Source of the DNA: JADFSZ01 sp022560555 [NCBI: PVC group bacterium]
GTDB lineage: Bacteria > GCA-001730085 > JADFSZ01
Assembly (NCBI GenBank): GCA_022560555.1
Contig: JADFSZ010000001.1
Coordinates: 1-36,005 of the forward strand
Length of the DNA: 36,005 nucleotides
Direction of reading: 5' to 3'
How positions within the stretch are numbered: position 1 is the stretch's first letter; each line of letters starts with the position of its first letter. Both the position numbers and the translations under genes were made by a program. The notes beneath the pieces were generated by a model. The model was not told where the DNA came from, ran no database searches, and saw nothing but the letters and a program-made list of their open reading frames with translations. Positions 17,337 to 25,537 of this stretch are shown here, one piece after another.

Positions 17337-19094
17337 ATGCTTACACAAAATCTTAATATGCTTTGGGCGTCTTTAATGGTTGAGGAGCTTATTCGGAACG
17401 GGGTTGACACATTTGTTATCTCCACCGGTTCTCGTTCTACGCCTCTGGTTGTCGCCGCCGCCGAAAATCCCAAAGCAAAAACAATTGTTCATTTTGATGA
17501 ACGAGGGGCGGCCTATTTTGCCTTAGGATACGCGAAAACGAATCAAAAACCCGCGTGTGTGATATCAACATCCGGCTCGGCTGTGGCCAACCTTTTACCA
17601 GCCGTTGTTGAAGCCGCGCATGATCATACTCCTCTCATTATCCTTTCGGCAGACCGACCGCCTGAATTAAGGGATACATCTGCCAATCAGACAATTGATC
17701 AAACGAAAATTTTTGGATCATTCGTCCGATGGTTTTTTGATATGCCTTGTCCGGATCAACATATTGAGCCCCATGTGGTTTTATCTACTATCGATTATGC
17801 TCTTTGGAGAGCCACCGCTTTGTCACCGGGGCCTGTTCATATTAACACCATGTACCGTGAACCACTTGATCTTCTCCCAAATAAAGATTTTGATGAGGCC
17901 TATCTCTCCAAGATAGCCTCCTGGCATCTTTTGGACACGCCTTGGACAACATATCATCATCCGGTCATCCAAAGCACCGCTCAAGACACACAAGAACTCC
18001 TTCAACATATTCAAAGCGCCAAAAATGGAATTGTTGTTCTTGGTCGAATGACATCCTCTGAAGCAAAATCAGCAGCGGAGCTGACAAAACGGTTAGGCTG
18101 GCCCGTTTATGTTGATACGGTGTCCCAGGCAGGTGACATCCTGCCTAATAACCTCGTCATTCATCACCTTGAGCACATTATCAATAATTCAGAAAATCTA
18201 GAAAATCTCCACGCCGATCTTATTCTTCATATTGGAGGCAGCCTCATTTCAAAATCTGTCTCAAAATTTTTTCAAAATCAGAATGCTGAAAAATATATTC
18301 ATATTACGGACACCCCGGAGCGCTCAGATCCGTCTCATTGCGTCACGCATCGCATCATGTCAAAAATCCATCCCATTTTAGACGCACTAAAAATCCTTTC
18401 TTCATTTTCTCCTTCGCCGTCTCATCTTTTATTCCCATTAAAAAGTTTATCCGACAGCATTCATGCATCCATAGAACACACGATGATCAATGAGCAAGAA
18501 CTTCATGAGCCTTTGATTTCCTATCTTGTTTCTAAAAACATCCAAAAAAACACCGGCCTTTTTATATCCAATAGCATGCCAATTAGAGATTTTAATATGT
18601 TTGGAAAGTATTCGTCCGCATCCATATCCATTACAACAAATCGCGGAGCAAGCGGCATTGATGGAAATCTTGCTACCGCGATTGGATTTGCTTATCGAAC
18701 ACAACTGCCCACCATTGCCATTTTGGGAGATTTGGCATTTCTCCATGATCTCAATTCTTTGATGCTCCTCGAGAGCATCAAAAGCCCTTTTCTTATGATA
18801 ATTGTCAACAATAATGGCAGCGATATCTTCTCCTATTTGCCCATGGCATCCTGGGACAAAGAAAAATTTGAATCTTTTTTTGCGACACCTCACAACCGAA
18901 CGATGGAGGACGTCAGTCAACTTGGACGTGTATCTTATCAAAAGCCCGCTTCGCCCGAAGACCTTGAGAATATTCTGAAAACCTTTATGGATTCAGCTAA
19001 ACCTGTATTGGCAGAGATTATTCTTGATCGCTCAAAGACACCTTCTATTCGACAGCGCCTCAATTCAACAATTTTCTCTCAATTATCAACATGA
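17337..19094 (+). CDS. menD: SEPHCHC synthase MenD
   Basis: MenD is a thiamine-diphosphate enzyme that joins isochorismate and 2-oxoglutarate. The 585-residue protein has the family N-terminus (NLNMLWASLMVEEL, STGSRSTPL, HFDERGAAYFALG), ADRPPELRD, and the C-terminal cofactor region with GDLAFLHDLNSL and the NNNG metal site. The length is normal. ATG 17337 is chosen by homology, since the frame stays open upstream into menF. Its stop overlaps the menH start as ATGA. Together with thiC at 10157 the window supplies part of its cofactor pathway, though no direct link is implied. Confidence 0.96.
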   Translation: MLTQNLNMLWASLMVEELIRNGVDTFVISTGSRSTPLVVAAAENPKAKTIVHFDERGAAYFALGYAKTNQKPACVISTSGSAVANLLPAVVEAAHDHTPLIILSADRPPELRDTSANQTIDQTKIFGSFVRWFFDMPCPDQHIEPHVVLSTIDYALWRATALSPGPVHINTMYREPLDLLPNKDFDEAYLSKIASWHLLDTPWTTYHHPVIQSTAQDTQELLQHIQSAKNGIVVLGRMTSSEAKSAAELTKRLGWPVYVDTVSQAGDILPNNLVIHHLEHIINNSENLENLHADLILHIGGSLISKSVSKFFQNQNAEKYIHITDTPERSDPSHCVTHRIMSKIHPILDALKILSSFSPSPSHLLFPLKSLSDSIHASIEHTMINEQELHEPLISYLVSKNIQKNTGLFISNSMPIRDFNMFGKYSSASISITTNRGASGIDGNLATAIGFAYRTQLPTIAILGDLAFLHDLNSLMLLESIKSPFLMIIVNNNGSDIFSYLPMASWDKEKFESFFATPHNRTMEDVSQLGRVSYQKPASPEDLENILKTFMDSAKPVLAEIILDRSKTPSIRQRLNSTIFSQLST

Positions 19095-19900
19095 CTGCCC
19101 CCTTTAAGCTCTTCTATCAAACATACGGAAACCCTTCACATCCACCCATCCTATTTCTTCATGGATTTCTCGGATCTCATCGTGATTGGGAATCTATCAT
19201 TTCACAATGCCTTCCTAATTACTTTTCCATAGCGGTTGATCTTCCCGGTCACGGAAAAAGCCCGATATCCGGATCTATTATGACTTTTTCACTGTGTACG
19301 GATGCACTTGAAGCGGTTTTAAAAGATCTGGGAAGTCTAAAGCCGTTAGCGGTAGGTTACTCCATGGGGGGCCGTCTTCTTTTATGGACGGCCATCCATC
19401 GACCTCATCTGTTTTCTCGGATTCTTCTTGAAAGCGTCCATCCCGGCATTGAGGAAGAAAAGGAACAAGATCAGCGCATCCAATCAGACGCATTATTGTC
19501 CCAAAAACTGAAAGTGATGCCCTTCAATGATTTTCTAAGATATTGGTATCGCTCAAGCATGTTCGCCTCTCTTGTACAAACACCGGACGCACTCGAGAGC
19601 ATCATCCGGCTACGATTAGACAACAATCCCGAAGAATTATCTCAAGCCTTAAAATATCTAGGAACGGGCCGGCAACAACCTCTGTGGGGAGAGCTTAAAA
19701 ATCTAAATATTCCTGTGCATTTGCTTGCAGGAGTTTTGGATGAGCACTACGTCCGTATTGCAAGAAGAATCAAAAATATATTGCCTGAGAGTTCTCTTCA
19801 TTTGATCCCAAAAACGGGTCACAATATTCACCTGGAAAATCCTAAAGAATTTTGCCTGCATCTGCATAACTTCTTGACCCTAGAGTTCAACACCCATTAA
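19091..19900 (+). CDS. menH: MenH, SHCHC synthase (alpha/beta hydrolase)
   Basis: MenH eliminates pyruvate from SEPHCHC to form SHCHC. The 269-residue alpha/beta hydrolase has an oxyanion-side HGFLGSHRDW, the nucleophile elbow GYSMGGR (S91), an acidic residue near D217, and H244 in KTGHNIHLENP. These are the features of MenH, and the position directly after menD (ATGA overlap) makes this assignment firm. Its last 21 bp overlap the convergent membrane-protein gene on the minus strand. menA, menB, menC and menE must lie elsewhere. Confidence 0.92.
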   Translation: MTAPFKLFYQTYGNPSHPPILFLHGFLGSHRDWESIISQCLPNYFSIAVDLPGHGKSPISGSIMTFSLCTDALEAVLKDLGSLKPLAVGYSMGGRLLLWTAIHRPHLFSRILLESVHPGIEEEKEQDQRIQSDALLSQKLKVMPFNDFLRYWYRSSMFASLVQTPDALESIIRLRLDNNPEELSQALKYLGTGRQQPLWGELKNLNIPVHLLAGVLDEHYVRIARRIKNILPESSLHLIPKTGHNIHLENPKEFCLHLHNFLTLEFNTH

Positions 19901-21337
19901 ATACAATTTTTGGTATCCGTAATCTCCTTCTAATAGCGCGTTCGTAAAATTAAATTTACGCTGATATTCTAGAATTTCTTTCTTGTCTCTTACAACGAAA
20001 AACGCTTTCGATTTATTCGGGGGCAACTCTTCGATTGCTTTTTTGGGTTTATCAAATAACCAAACCGTATCCGGCAATCCTTTCATGCGCCCTGCTAAGA
20101 TCAGAGAGTAAGGATCCGCTGCAGAAGAGATGTACACAAAGACATTCGAATCAGTTTGATACACATCTCTGATTTTTTTGGCCAATTCCAGAGGATGAAA
20201 CTCGTCCAGATAATAAGGCGCAACAAGATCATCCTGCTCCTGTTGAGGCGAAAGAATTGAAGAGAAAATATGGATATTTTGTTTAACGAATTGGCTCCAT
20301 ACAACCGTAAGGATGAGAATAATAACAGCGATTATTTTACCATAATACGGATACCGCAATCGTACCCACGATAAGGCCGTCTTCAGCCATACAGAAGATC
20401 CAAAATACCATAAAGGAAGGAAAATTAGAAACACGCGTGGGTAGGGAGACGGATTTAGGATCAATATTATAATCAACGGAAGCATAAATGAAAAAAGGAT
20501 CATGGTATGACACGAATGGTTTTTTAAAAGGCTTGCAAGCCGACGAACTCTTAAAAATATTCCCAGAAGTATCACGAGCACCATCGGCAGACACGCCATA
20601 AACACCGCTCCATATAAGTGTTCCATAGTTTGCCACGGACTACTCCAACCTGCCTGCCGTCCGGCAAATGTCACCATACTGGACATCTTGGGAAGATACA
20701 TAATACCCGAAGACAATGCGAGACTGCTGATCACCAACCTAGTTTTAAGACAACCTCTCGATTGGGTAAGAAAGAGTGGCATTAGGGCGATAAAATAAAA
20801 AATATTGAAGGGAACAACCCACACAGCTAAAAAGGTCAAGCCCACAAAAAGAAACCCGCCGCGTCTCACTTCCCCGCGCCGAATAAGCTGCGCACTCCAG
20901 AGACCGAGAACGCCCAGCCACATGGACAACATATATCCGCGAACCGCGCATCCATAGATACTAAATGGTACAGATGTGATAAAAGCCGTTATTCCGAGGA
21001 GGGTAGGCCAAAAACCGAGCGGACGATACCACACACGCCATATTGTGATAACAACACATCCGGATAAGACAAAAGACAACAAACGAAACAAAAAAATGGG
21101 ATCTTGAAACCATGATTCTAAAGCTAAAGTCCAGAACCGCAATAGTACATTAAATCCGATATGATTATTGGGAATAGGATAATAGGAAAATATCTCTAAA
21201 AAAGAAGGGAGTGTAACAAATTCAATAATCGTTAATGCCTCATCATACCATAAAGGGCGGCTTAAATGAGGCACCAACAGAGTCCATGACACACACAGTG
21301 TAAGCAGGCCCACCAATTGTACTTTTCGTTCCCTCAT
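19880..21337 (-). CDS. GT-C-type membrane glycosyltransferase (GT39/ArnT-like)
   Basis: This 485-residue polytopic protein has about ten hydrophobic helices and a C-terminal soluble region of about 120 residues. After the first helix it has LSRPLWYDEALT, the acidic loop typical of GT-C glycosyltransferases (ArnT, PMT and family 39-like) that use lipid-linked sugars and act at the outer face of the inner membrane. Donor and acceptor are unknown, and it could also be a member without proven activity. No clear ribosome site precedes the ATG. It overlaps menH by 21 bp at its 3' end and follows the PilZ gene after 36 bp. Confidence 0.75.
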   Translation of the reverse strand: MRERKVQLVGLLTLCVSWTLLVPHLSRPLWYDEALTIIEFVTLPSFLEIFSYYPIPNNHIGFNVLLRFWTLALESWFQDPIFLFRLLSFVLSGCVVITIWRVWYRPLGFWPTLLGITAFITSVPFSIYGCAVRGYMLSMWLGVLGLWSAQLIRRGEVRRGGFLFVGLTFLAVWVVPFNIFYFIALMPLFLTQSRGCLKTRLVISSLALSSGIMYLPKMSSMVTFAGRQAGWSSPWQTMEHLYGAVFMACLPMVLVILLGIFLRVRRLASLLKNHSCHTMILFSFMLPLIIILILNPSPYPRVFLIFLPLWYFGSSVWLKTALSWVRLRYPYYGKIIAVIILILTVVWSQFVKQNIHIFSSILSPQQEQDDLVAPYYLDEFHPLELAKKIRDVYQTDSNVFVYISSAADPYSLILAGRMKGLPDTVWLFDKPKKAIEELPPNKSKAFFVVRDKKEILEYQRKFNFTNALLEGDYGYQKLYLMGVEL

Positions 21338-21373
21338 AAATGCCGATAGTGAAAACGCACTGAGTTCTTCGCT

Positions 21374-21814
21374 TTACCTTGATGTGTCTTCATAAATAAT
21401 ATAATTGGGAAATTTATCGGCATATTTTCCAATCCACTCTAATGCGGCCTCTTCTCCCGTAAGCACACGACCCTCTTTTTGGAAGATTTCTTTTTTATAT
21501 TGTTCAATATAACAGATCTGTTCTACCATACGGATTCGATTTTCGTCTTGAGGATTTACAAATTTCACACCAACATGATATTCACCTTTGGTCTTCCGGC
21601 ACCAAACAACAGTGGCTTTAACCTGAAATACCGGATCAACCAAAGGGATTTTTATATGAATGATGGCCCCTTCCTTTAGGGTGACCTTTGATCGAAATGA
21701 TAATCCGCCTACACTGATATCATCTAAATAATCTTTTGTATCCACGGCAACATCGGCAAGCTGAATATCAATGGGAATATTTGACGGATGTCTGATGAAT
21801 TCGCGAAATTTCAT
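21374..21814 (-). CDS. PilZ domain protein
   Basis: PilZ domains bind cyclic di-GMP. This 146-residue protein has both binding signatures: R-x3-R at R3-R7 (FREFIRHP) and D-x-S-x2-G in LDDISVGGL. A beta-barrel pattern follows to about residue 100. The C-terminal 45 residues are a helical tail of unknown role. AGAGGG lies about 6 bases before the ATG. It sits between msrB and the GT-C-like gene on the same strand, and a second PilZ domain is fused to GspE in the secretion operon about 11 kb away. Confidence 0.88.
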   Translation of the reverse strand: MKFREFIRHPSNIPIDIQLADVAVDTKDYLDDISVGGLSFRSKVTLKEGAIIHIKIPLVDPVFQVKATVVWCRKTKGEYHVGVKFVNPQDENRIRMVEQICYIEQYKKEIFQKEGRVLTGEEAALEWIGKYADKFPNYIIYEDTSR

Positions 21815-21833
21815 TTTGCCCTCTTTCTTTGTA

Positions 21834-22238
21834 TCATGATTTGTTTTTTTTAAGTTTGAGCGATACAGAATTGATACAATATCTTAAATTTGTCGGCGGA
21901 GGCCCGTCTTCAAACACATGCCCCAAATGCGCGTCACACAATGGGCACAATACTTCTTGCCGTACTCCGGATAAGCTTCGGTCCTTTTTGGTGCAAACAG
22001 AATCTTTCTGGATCGGCACCCAAAAGCTGGGCCAACCGGTACCCGAATCAAATTTTTCATCTGATCGAAAAAGATCATTCCCGCAACAGACGCATTGATA
22101 TATCCCGGGGGCTTTTTCATCAAAATATCGATTTTGAAAAGGCGCCTCAGTGCCTTTTTCACGGCATATGGCATATTGCTCAGGTGTGAGGGCTGCTTGC
22201 CATTCTTTATCTGTTTTCTTTATTTTTTCTTTTTTCAT
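21834..22238 (-). CDS. msrB: Peptide methionine-R-sulfoxide reductase MsrB
   Basis: MsrB reduces methionine-R-sulfoxide in proteins. The 134-residue single domain has the zinc-binding pairs C49/C52 (QCVCCGN) and C98/C101 (LCPLCDAHLGHVF), the substrate stretch SGTGWPSFW, and the catalytic C121 in RYCINS. C82 is at the position expected for a resolving cysteine. No signal peptide is seen, so it is probably cytosolic. No MsrA is fused or adjacent. It lies between the GGCT-like and PilZ genes, with 19 bp to the latter. Confidence 0.96.
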   Translation of the reverse strand: MKKEKIKKTDKEWQAALTPEQYAICREKGTEAPFQNRYFDEKAPGIYQCVCCGNDLFRSDEKFDSGTGWPSFWVPIQKDSVCTKKDRSLSGVRQEVLCPLCDAHLGHVFEDGPPPTNLRYCINSVSLKLKKNKS

Positions 22239-22267
22239 CTTTCACGATTTGCGTCTTTGATTTAAAA

Positions 22268-22693
22268 TTATACCATACTTTCCCTAATTTGATTTAGGCA
22301 GCGCTGAAGCTCTTTTTTTCGAAACTCATCGGGGTTCCACAACTGAGTTAATCGCAGTTTTTGCGCCAAACCAGGAACATATGTGAGTGCCTTTACGTTT
22401 TCGGCATTGTTCAGCTCGACAGTGACCTCCCGCTTAAGGTAAACACACTTTTCGGTTTCCTCAAAAACATCAATCTTGTTCATGGAGGCCGGATGGACAT
22501 TGCGAACTAAACACCCTTCAACACTTCCGGAAGTCTCAGGAACAATCACAGGATAAGCAATGGGATCATCCGTTTGGACTTTAATCCGTTGATACCCTTG
22601 AAGCACCGCCCCTTTAAGGGCGTATTTTTTACCGATAAGGGCTTCGAGTATTTCAGGAAACATCAAACAGCCGTAAACGAAGAGATGTGGCAT
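22268..22693 (-). CDS. Gamma-glutamylcyclotransferase-like (AIG2/GGCT) protein
   Basis: This 141-residue protein has the GGCT fold hallmarks: the N-terminal VYGCLM (usual form VYGTL), the IDVFEE acidic site with E78 or E79 as catalytic candidate, and a later LTYVPG. Family members act as gamma-glutamylcyclotransferases or gamma-glutamylamine cyclotransferases, but many are uncharacterised. The next gene upstream is a class-I amidotransferase of the gamma-glutamyl-GABA hydrolase family. Both could therefore act on gamma-glutamyl bonds, though one is predicted exported and the other cytosolic. Confidence 0.85.
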   Translation of the reverse strand: MPHLFVYGCLMFPEILEALIGKKYALKGAVLQGYQRIKVQTDDPIAYPVIVPETSGSVEGCLVRNVHPASMNKIDVFEETEKCVYLKREVTVELNNAENVKALTYVPGLAQKLRLTQLWNPDEFRKKELQRCLNQIRESMV

Positions 22694-22705
22694 AGATTAA
22701 ATGAA

Positions 22706-22747
22706 AATTTAAATGTTAAGTTTCAAGATTCTAAAAACAATAAATGC
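22706..22747 (-). repeat. Degenerate 7-bp tandem repeat before GGCT-like gene
   Basis: About six AT-rich 7-bp units lie in the gap just upstream of the GGCT-like start, for example GTTTCAA and GATTCTA (5 of 7 identical). Low complexity makes this less certain than the arrays at 30016, 31026 and 2192. Confidence 0.4.
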
Positions 22748-22770
22748 GAATTTTTTAATTATAGCTGTGT

Positions 22771-23631
22771 TTATTCAAAATTCAGGTTTCCCGAATCGTT
22801 GCGAATTTCGGAAATCGGTTCTCGATCTTCGATTACACATGCTTCAACTAAAGCCCCGTAAATGGCATGTCGATGCTGTTCATCCGGCATACGCTCCGGG
22901 TGCCATTGCACCAACAAGCCAAAAGGATAGTCTTCAAGCTCCATAGCCTCAACAACACCATCGGGGCTCGTGGCAACCACTTTGAGCCCTTTCCCGGGTT
23001 TTTTAACGGCCTGATGGTGAGACGAATTGACCTCAAGAGCCCCATCTCCCAGAATGTCCGCCAAATAAGATTTTTCACTAATGATAATAGGATGAGTGGC
23101 ATCCTGGCTTGAGCGATGTGTCTCGGCATGATCAATTTCCGAGGGAATATCCTGAATCAAGGTTCCCTCCCGCACAACATTCACAAATTGGATTCCGAGA
23201 CACACCCCTAAAACAGGCTTTTTTGTTTGAAGCCATTCAGTGATAAATTGTTTCTCAAAGGCAAACCGCCTCTCACTCATCACGTTGACAGTTTCATCAT
23301 TATGATCATCATAAAATTCCGGGGGTATATCCATTCCACCGGTCAAAACAACACCGTCCAAAAGATCAAGGTAATAACGAATAATAGTTTCATCCGTAAC
23401 AGGGGGTAAAACAACCGGGATGCCACCCGCCGCGATAACAGCTTGAACATAACTGTCGGATACAGTGATTTTTCCAAAGCCCTCCGTCTCATTGTCGTAA
23501 AACATACAAGTGATACCGATCAATGGTCTTTGTTCGGCTCCGGTAAGTACGGGCAAGAAACATAAACCAACAAAAAGGAGGACCCCTAAAATGAAAATCC
23601 TTTTGGAATAATTTTTTCGGATTTTTAACAT
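22771..23631 (-). CDS. Exported class-I amidotransferase-like hydrolase (peptidase C26)
   Basis: With start ATG 23631 this 286-residue protein begins with a basic stretch and a strong hydrophobic segment (RIFILGVLLFVGLCFLPVL) ending in TGAEQ, a signal peptide or anchor. The rest is a gamma-glutamyl-GABA hydrolase (PuuD)-like domain: LTGGMDIPP, the nucleophile elbow GVCLGIQF (C144), and H244/E246 in WHPER. Cytosolic PuuD cleaves gamma-glutamyl-GABA. An exported version may act on another gamma-glutamyl compound, perhaps in the cell wall, but this is inference. The frame stays open to 23880, but that part overlaps the cold-shock gene and its terminator. No ribosome site is evident. Confidence 0.82.
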   Translation of the reverse strand: MLKIRKNYSKRIFILGVLLFVGLCFLPVLTGAEQRPLIGITCMFYDNETEGFGKITVSDSYVQAVIAAGGIPVVLPPVTDETIIRYYLDLLDGVVLTGGMDIPPEFYDDHNDETVNVMSERRFAFEKQFITEWLQTKKPVLGVCLGIQFVNVVREGTLIQDIPSEIDHAETHRSSQDATHPIIISEKSYLADILGDGALEVNSSHHQAVKKPGKGLKVVATSPDGVVEAMELEDYPFGLLVQWHPERMPDEQHRHAIYGALVEACVIEDREPISEIRNDSGNLNFE

Positions 23632-23659
23632 ATCATAAAACTTTGTGTGGAAGTGTCCC

Positions 23660-23697
23660 AAAAAAGTAAATGCGGCATCCCAAAGACTGCCGCACTT
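23660..23697 (-). terminator. Rho-independent terminator after the cold-shock gene
   Basis: On the minus strand a 10-bp stem (complement of 23688-23697 with 23668-23677, one G-U pair, GC-rich core GCGGCA) is followed by a run of six T. It lies 23 bp after the cold-shock stop and is a textbook intrinsic terminator. Confidence 0.9.
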
Positions 23698-23719
23698 CCT
23701 TAATTTTGCGATATGTTCT

Positions 23720-23932
23720 CTACTGCTGAAGAGTAACGTCTTGGGCTTGCAGCCCCTTTTCTCCTTCTGCAACGGTAAATTCGACTTTTTGTCCTTCTTC
23801 GAGAGACTTGTAACCATCCCCGCTAATGGCCTTAAAATGCACGAAGACATCGCTGCCTTGTTCTCGTGTGATAAAACCATAACCCTTAGAAGAATTGAAC
23901 CATTTTACAGTACCTTGCTCACGCTCTGCCAT
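23720..23932 (-). CDS. Cold-shock protein (CspA family)
   Basis: This 70-residue single cold-shock domain binds single-stranded RNA and DNA and acts as an RNA chaperone. RNP1 (KGYGFI) and RNP2 (DVFVHF) are intact, preceded by GTVKWFN. The length is standard. The ribosome site is strong (GGGGGTG about 8 bases before the ATG). The gene has its own promoter, a long structured leader and a strong terminator, so it is a monocistronic unit, as usual for csp genes. Confidence 0.97.
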   Translation of the reverse strand: MAEREQGTVKWFNSSKGYGFITREQGSDVFVHFKAISGDGYKSLEEGQKVEFTVAEGEKGLQAQDVTLQQ

Positions 23933-24091
23933 AGATATTCACCCCCTTACCTTCGCTTGGTTCTGACCTGGACAGAGCGTTCGCGACCAGTTGCATAGGG
24001 AATGCGTGATACTGCAACTCTTTGGGTCCTGCTGCACACTGCAATTTCTGTACTGCGCCATAAAACCTCTGCCGTTACTAAAATAAACAAC
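23933..24091 (-). promoter_or_regulatory. Long structured leader of the cold-shock gene
   Basis: The predicted transcript carries about 159 untranslated bases. A 7-bp perfect stem, AGTTGCA (23989-23995) with TGCAACT (24013-24019), is visible, with further GC-rich pairing possible. Long structured leaders are typical of csp genes, where they can act as RNA thermometers. That role is inferred here. Confidence 0.5.
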
Positions 24092-24097
24092 ATGGGT

Positions 24098-24126
24098 ATT
24101 ATACAAAAATTTATTTAAGGATTCAA
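24098..24126 (-). promoter_or_regulatory. Sigma70 promoter of the cold-shock gene
   Basis: On the minus strand TTGAAT (complement of 24121-24126) and a perfect TATAAT (complement of 24098-24103) are spaced by 17 bp. The -35 box overlaps the end of the upstream methyltransferase gene. Confidence 0.7.
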
Positions 24127-25010
24127 TCAAGATTTTCCCGTATACTCTCCTTCTTTTGGAGCACCGTTAGAGTCATCAGGGAGATGCTCATAAAGGAGCT
24201 AAACCGTAAAAAAAGACAATCGAGAAACTTGAACGGAAAAAGCATCAAACAGAACACAAGATACAGATAGCCCCGCAGCCGAGTCGACCCAAAAGAAAAC
24301 ACAATAGAAAGAAATTCAATAAAAAAAGCTAAAAATGCGGAAATGGGGCCGGCCACACTGCGTTGCTCTTCTGTTTTCCACCCTCCGAAAAGCTCCCGCA
24401 CCCCATGATGCGTAAATCGATGAAAATCATCGGGAGAGGCATGAAACGGGTATAAAAACGGGATCACATGCAGTCCCCATCCGCCTTTCTTTGTACATTC
24501 AGCTATTTTGTCCGCGATTTCCCATGGTTTTTTGACATGTTCCAAGACGCTTCGTGATACAAATGCATCCACGCTTTCTTTTTTAAAAGGCAGTTTTTGA
24601 AGATCACTGACGATATCTACTTCGTCATAGTCAGTAAAATCCAAGCAGATGATATCATCATGTATGCGCCTGTTGCCGCACCCGATATCCACGACGATTT
24701 GCTCATGCGGGTTCACGTAACGCAATAAAGTTTTTTTGAAATTAAAAGGATAGTCAGGCGCGATGATGTCCACACCAATCGAATAATAATATTTCCCCAG
24801 TGTTTTTTTTAAGCGCCCTTTAAAACTGTTCAAATCATCATGGGGTCCAACGTGATCACAAAAATATATTTTCCCATTTCGTATTTTATACGTGTTTGAA
24901 CAAGCCAAGCAGCAAAGCCCCGATGGCTCATATTTCAAATCACCTTGGCAGTGAGGACAGGCCAAAAAAGGAAGTATTTTTTGAAGACGAGTCTGTTGGG
25001 ACATAATCAT
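24123..25010 (-). CDS. SAM-dependent methyltransferase with Trm112-like zinc finger
   Basis: This 295-residue protein starts with a Trm112/UPF0434-like zinc-binding region (C18, C21, and C33 or C34 with C37), followed by a class-I methyltransferase domain: VVDIGCGNRR motif I, LPFKKESVDAFVSRSVLEHV and KKGGWGLHVIPF. One or two hydrophobic segments at about residues 215-275 probably tether it to the membrane. Such proteins are common in surface polysaccharide loci, but the substrate is unknown. It is the last gene of the minus-strand run that includes the secretion operon, 32 bp after the small secreted protein. Confidence 0.78.
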   Translation of the reverse strand: MIMSQQTRLQKILPFLACPHCQGDLKYEPSGLCCLACSNTYKIRNGKIYFCDHVGPHDDLNSFKGRLKKTLGKYYYSIGVDIIAPDYPFNFKKTLLRYVNPHEQIVVDIGCGNRRIHDDIICLDFTDYDEVDIVSDLQKLPFKKESVDAFVSRSVLEHVKKPWEIADKIAECTKKGGWGLHVIPFLYPFHASPDDFHRFTHHGVRELFGGWKTEEQRSVAGPISAFLAFFIEFLSIVFSFGSTRLRGYLYLVFCLMLFPFKFLDCLFLRFSSFMSISLMTLTVLQKKESIRENLD

Positions 25011-25042
25011 TAAGCGGATGTTTAGGTGTTCTTGAGATCTCC

Positions 25043-25513
25043 TTATTTAGCGATTTTCAGAATTTTTAATTTAGTAATTTCCCCTCTAATCAAACTGTTA
25101 ATATTCTGAAAGAAGCTTTTCATAGTCTGAACGTACTTGTCGAGTCGTGGATCAGTTAGATTTGTCATACTTTCCAAGCTTTTAATATTCACATCGTTTG
25201 TATTTTCAACAGATGTCAGCCAGTAAATTATGTATTGCGCGGCCTGCTCGAGACGGCTCTCTCTGGGGATAGTTTCATAAATACCCACCATGATGAAATA
25301 CGCGTCCAGTTGCGTCACAGTCATAACAGACGCGTCCCACAATGTGTTAGCCAGTATGACTTCCTTCGTCTTTGTGAGAACGGTTTTTAATTCTACAGAA
25401 ACTTGAAACATCTTATCGCGCATACTCTTAAGCTCCGAAATCGTGCTTTCGGCATAAGCCGCCGATGAGGCGAAGAAAATACCTATCGTGAATAAACAAA
25501 TTATTTTTTTCAT
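25043..25513 (-). CDS. Small secreted protein of unknown function
   Basis: I do not recognise a family for this 156-residue protein. It has a clear signal peptide (MKKIICLFTIGIFFASSAAYA, cleavage after AYA). The mature part is predicted all-helical with many Leu, Met and Lys residues and no cysteine. AAAGGAG precedes the ATG. It lies 24 bp after the GspM-like gene at the end of the secretion operon. It could be a periplasmic accessory factor of the machine or an unrelated passenger. Confidence 0.72.
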   Translation of the reverse strand: MKKIICLFTIGIFFASSAAYAESTISELKSMRDKMFQVSVELKTVLTKTKEVILANTLWDASVMTVTQLDAYFIMVGIYETIPRESRLEQAAQYIIYWLTSVENTNDVNIKSLESMTNLTDPRLDKYVQTMKSFFQNINSLIRGEITKLKILKIAK

Positions 25514-25537
25514 AATTTCTCCTTTGTGTGGTTATTT

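Noticed and set aside
22240-22267. Possible heptad array before msrB
   Set aside because: Adjacent units match at only about 4 of 7 positions in T-rich sequence, not above what chance could give.
23632-23880. Longer start of the exported amidotransferase
   Set aside because: The extra stretch overlaps the cold-shock gene and its strong terminator, and the signal peptide starts at 23631.
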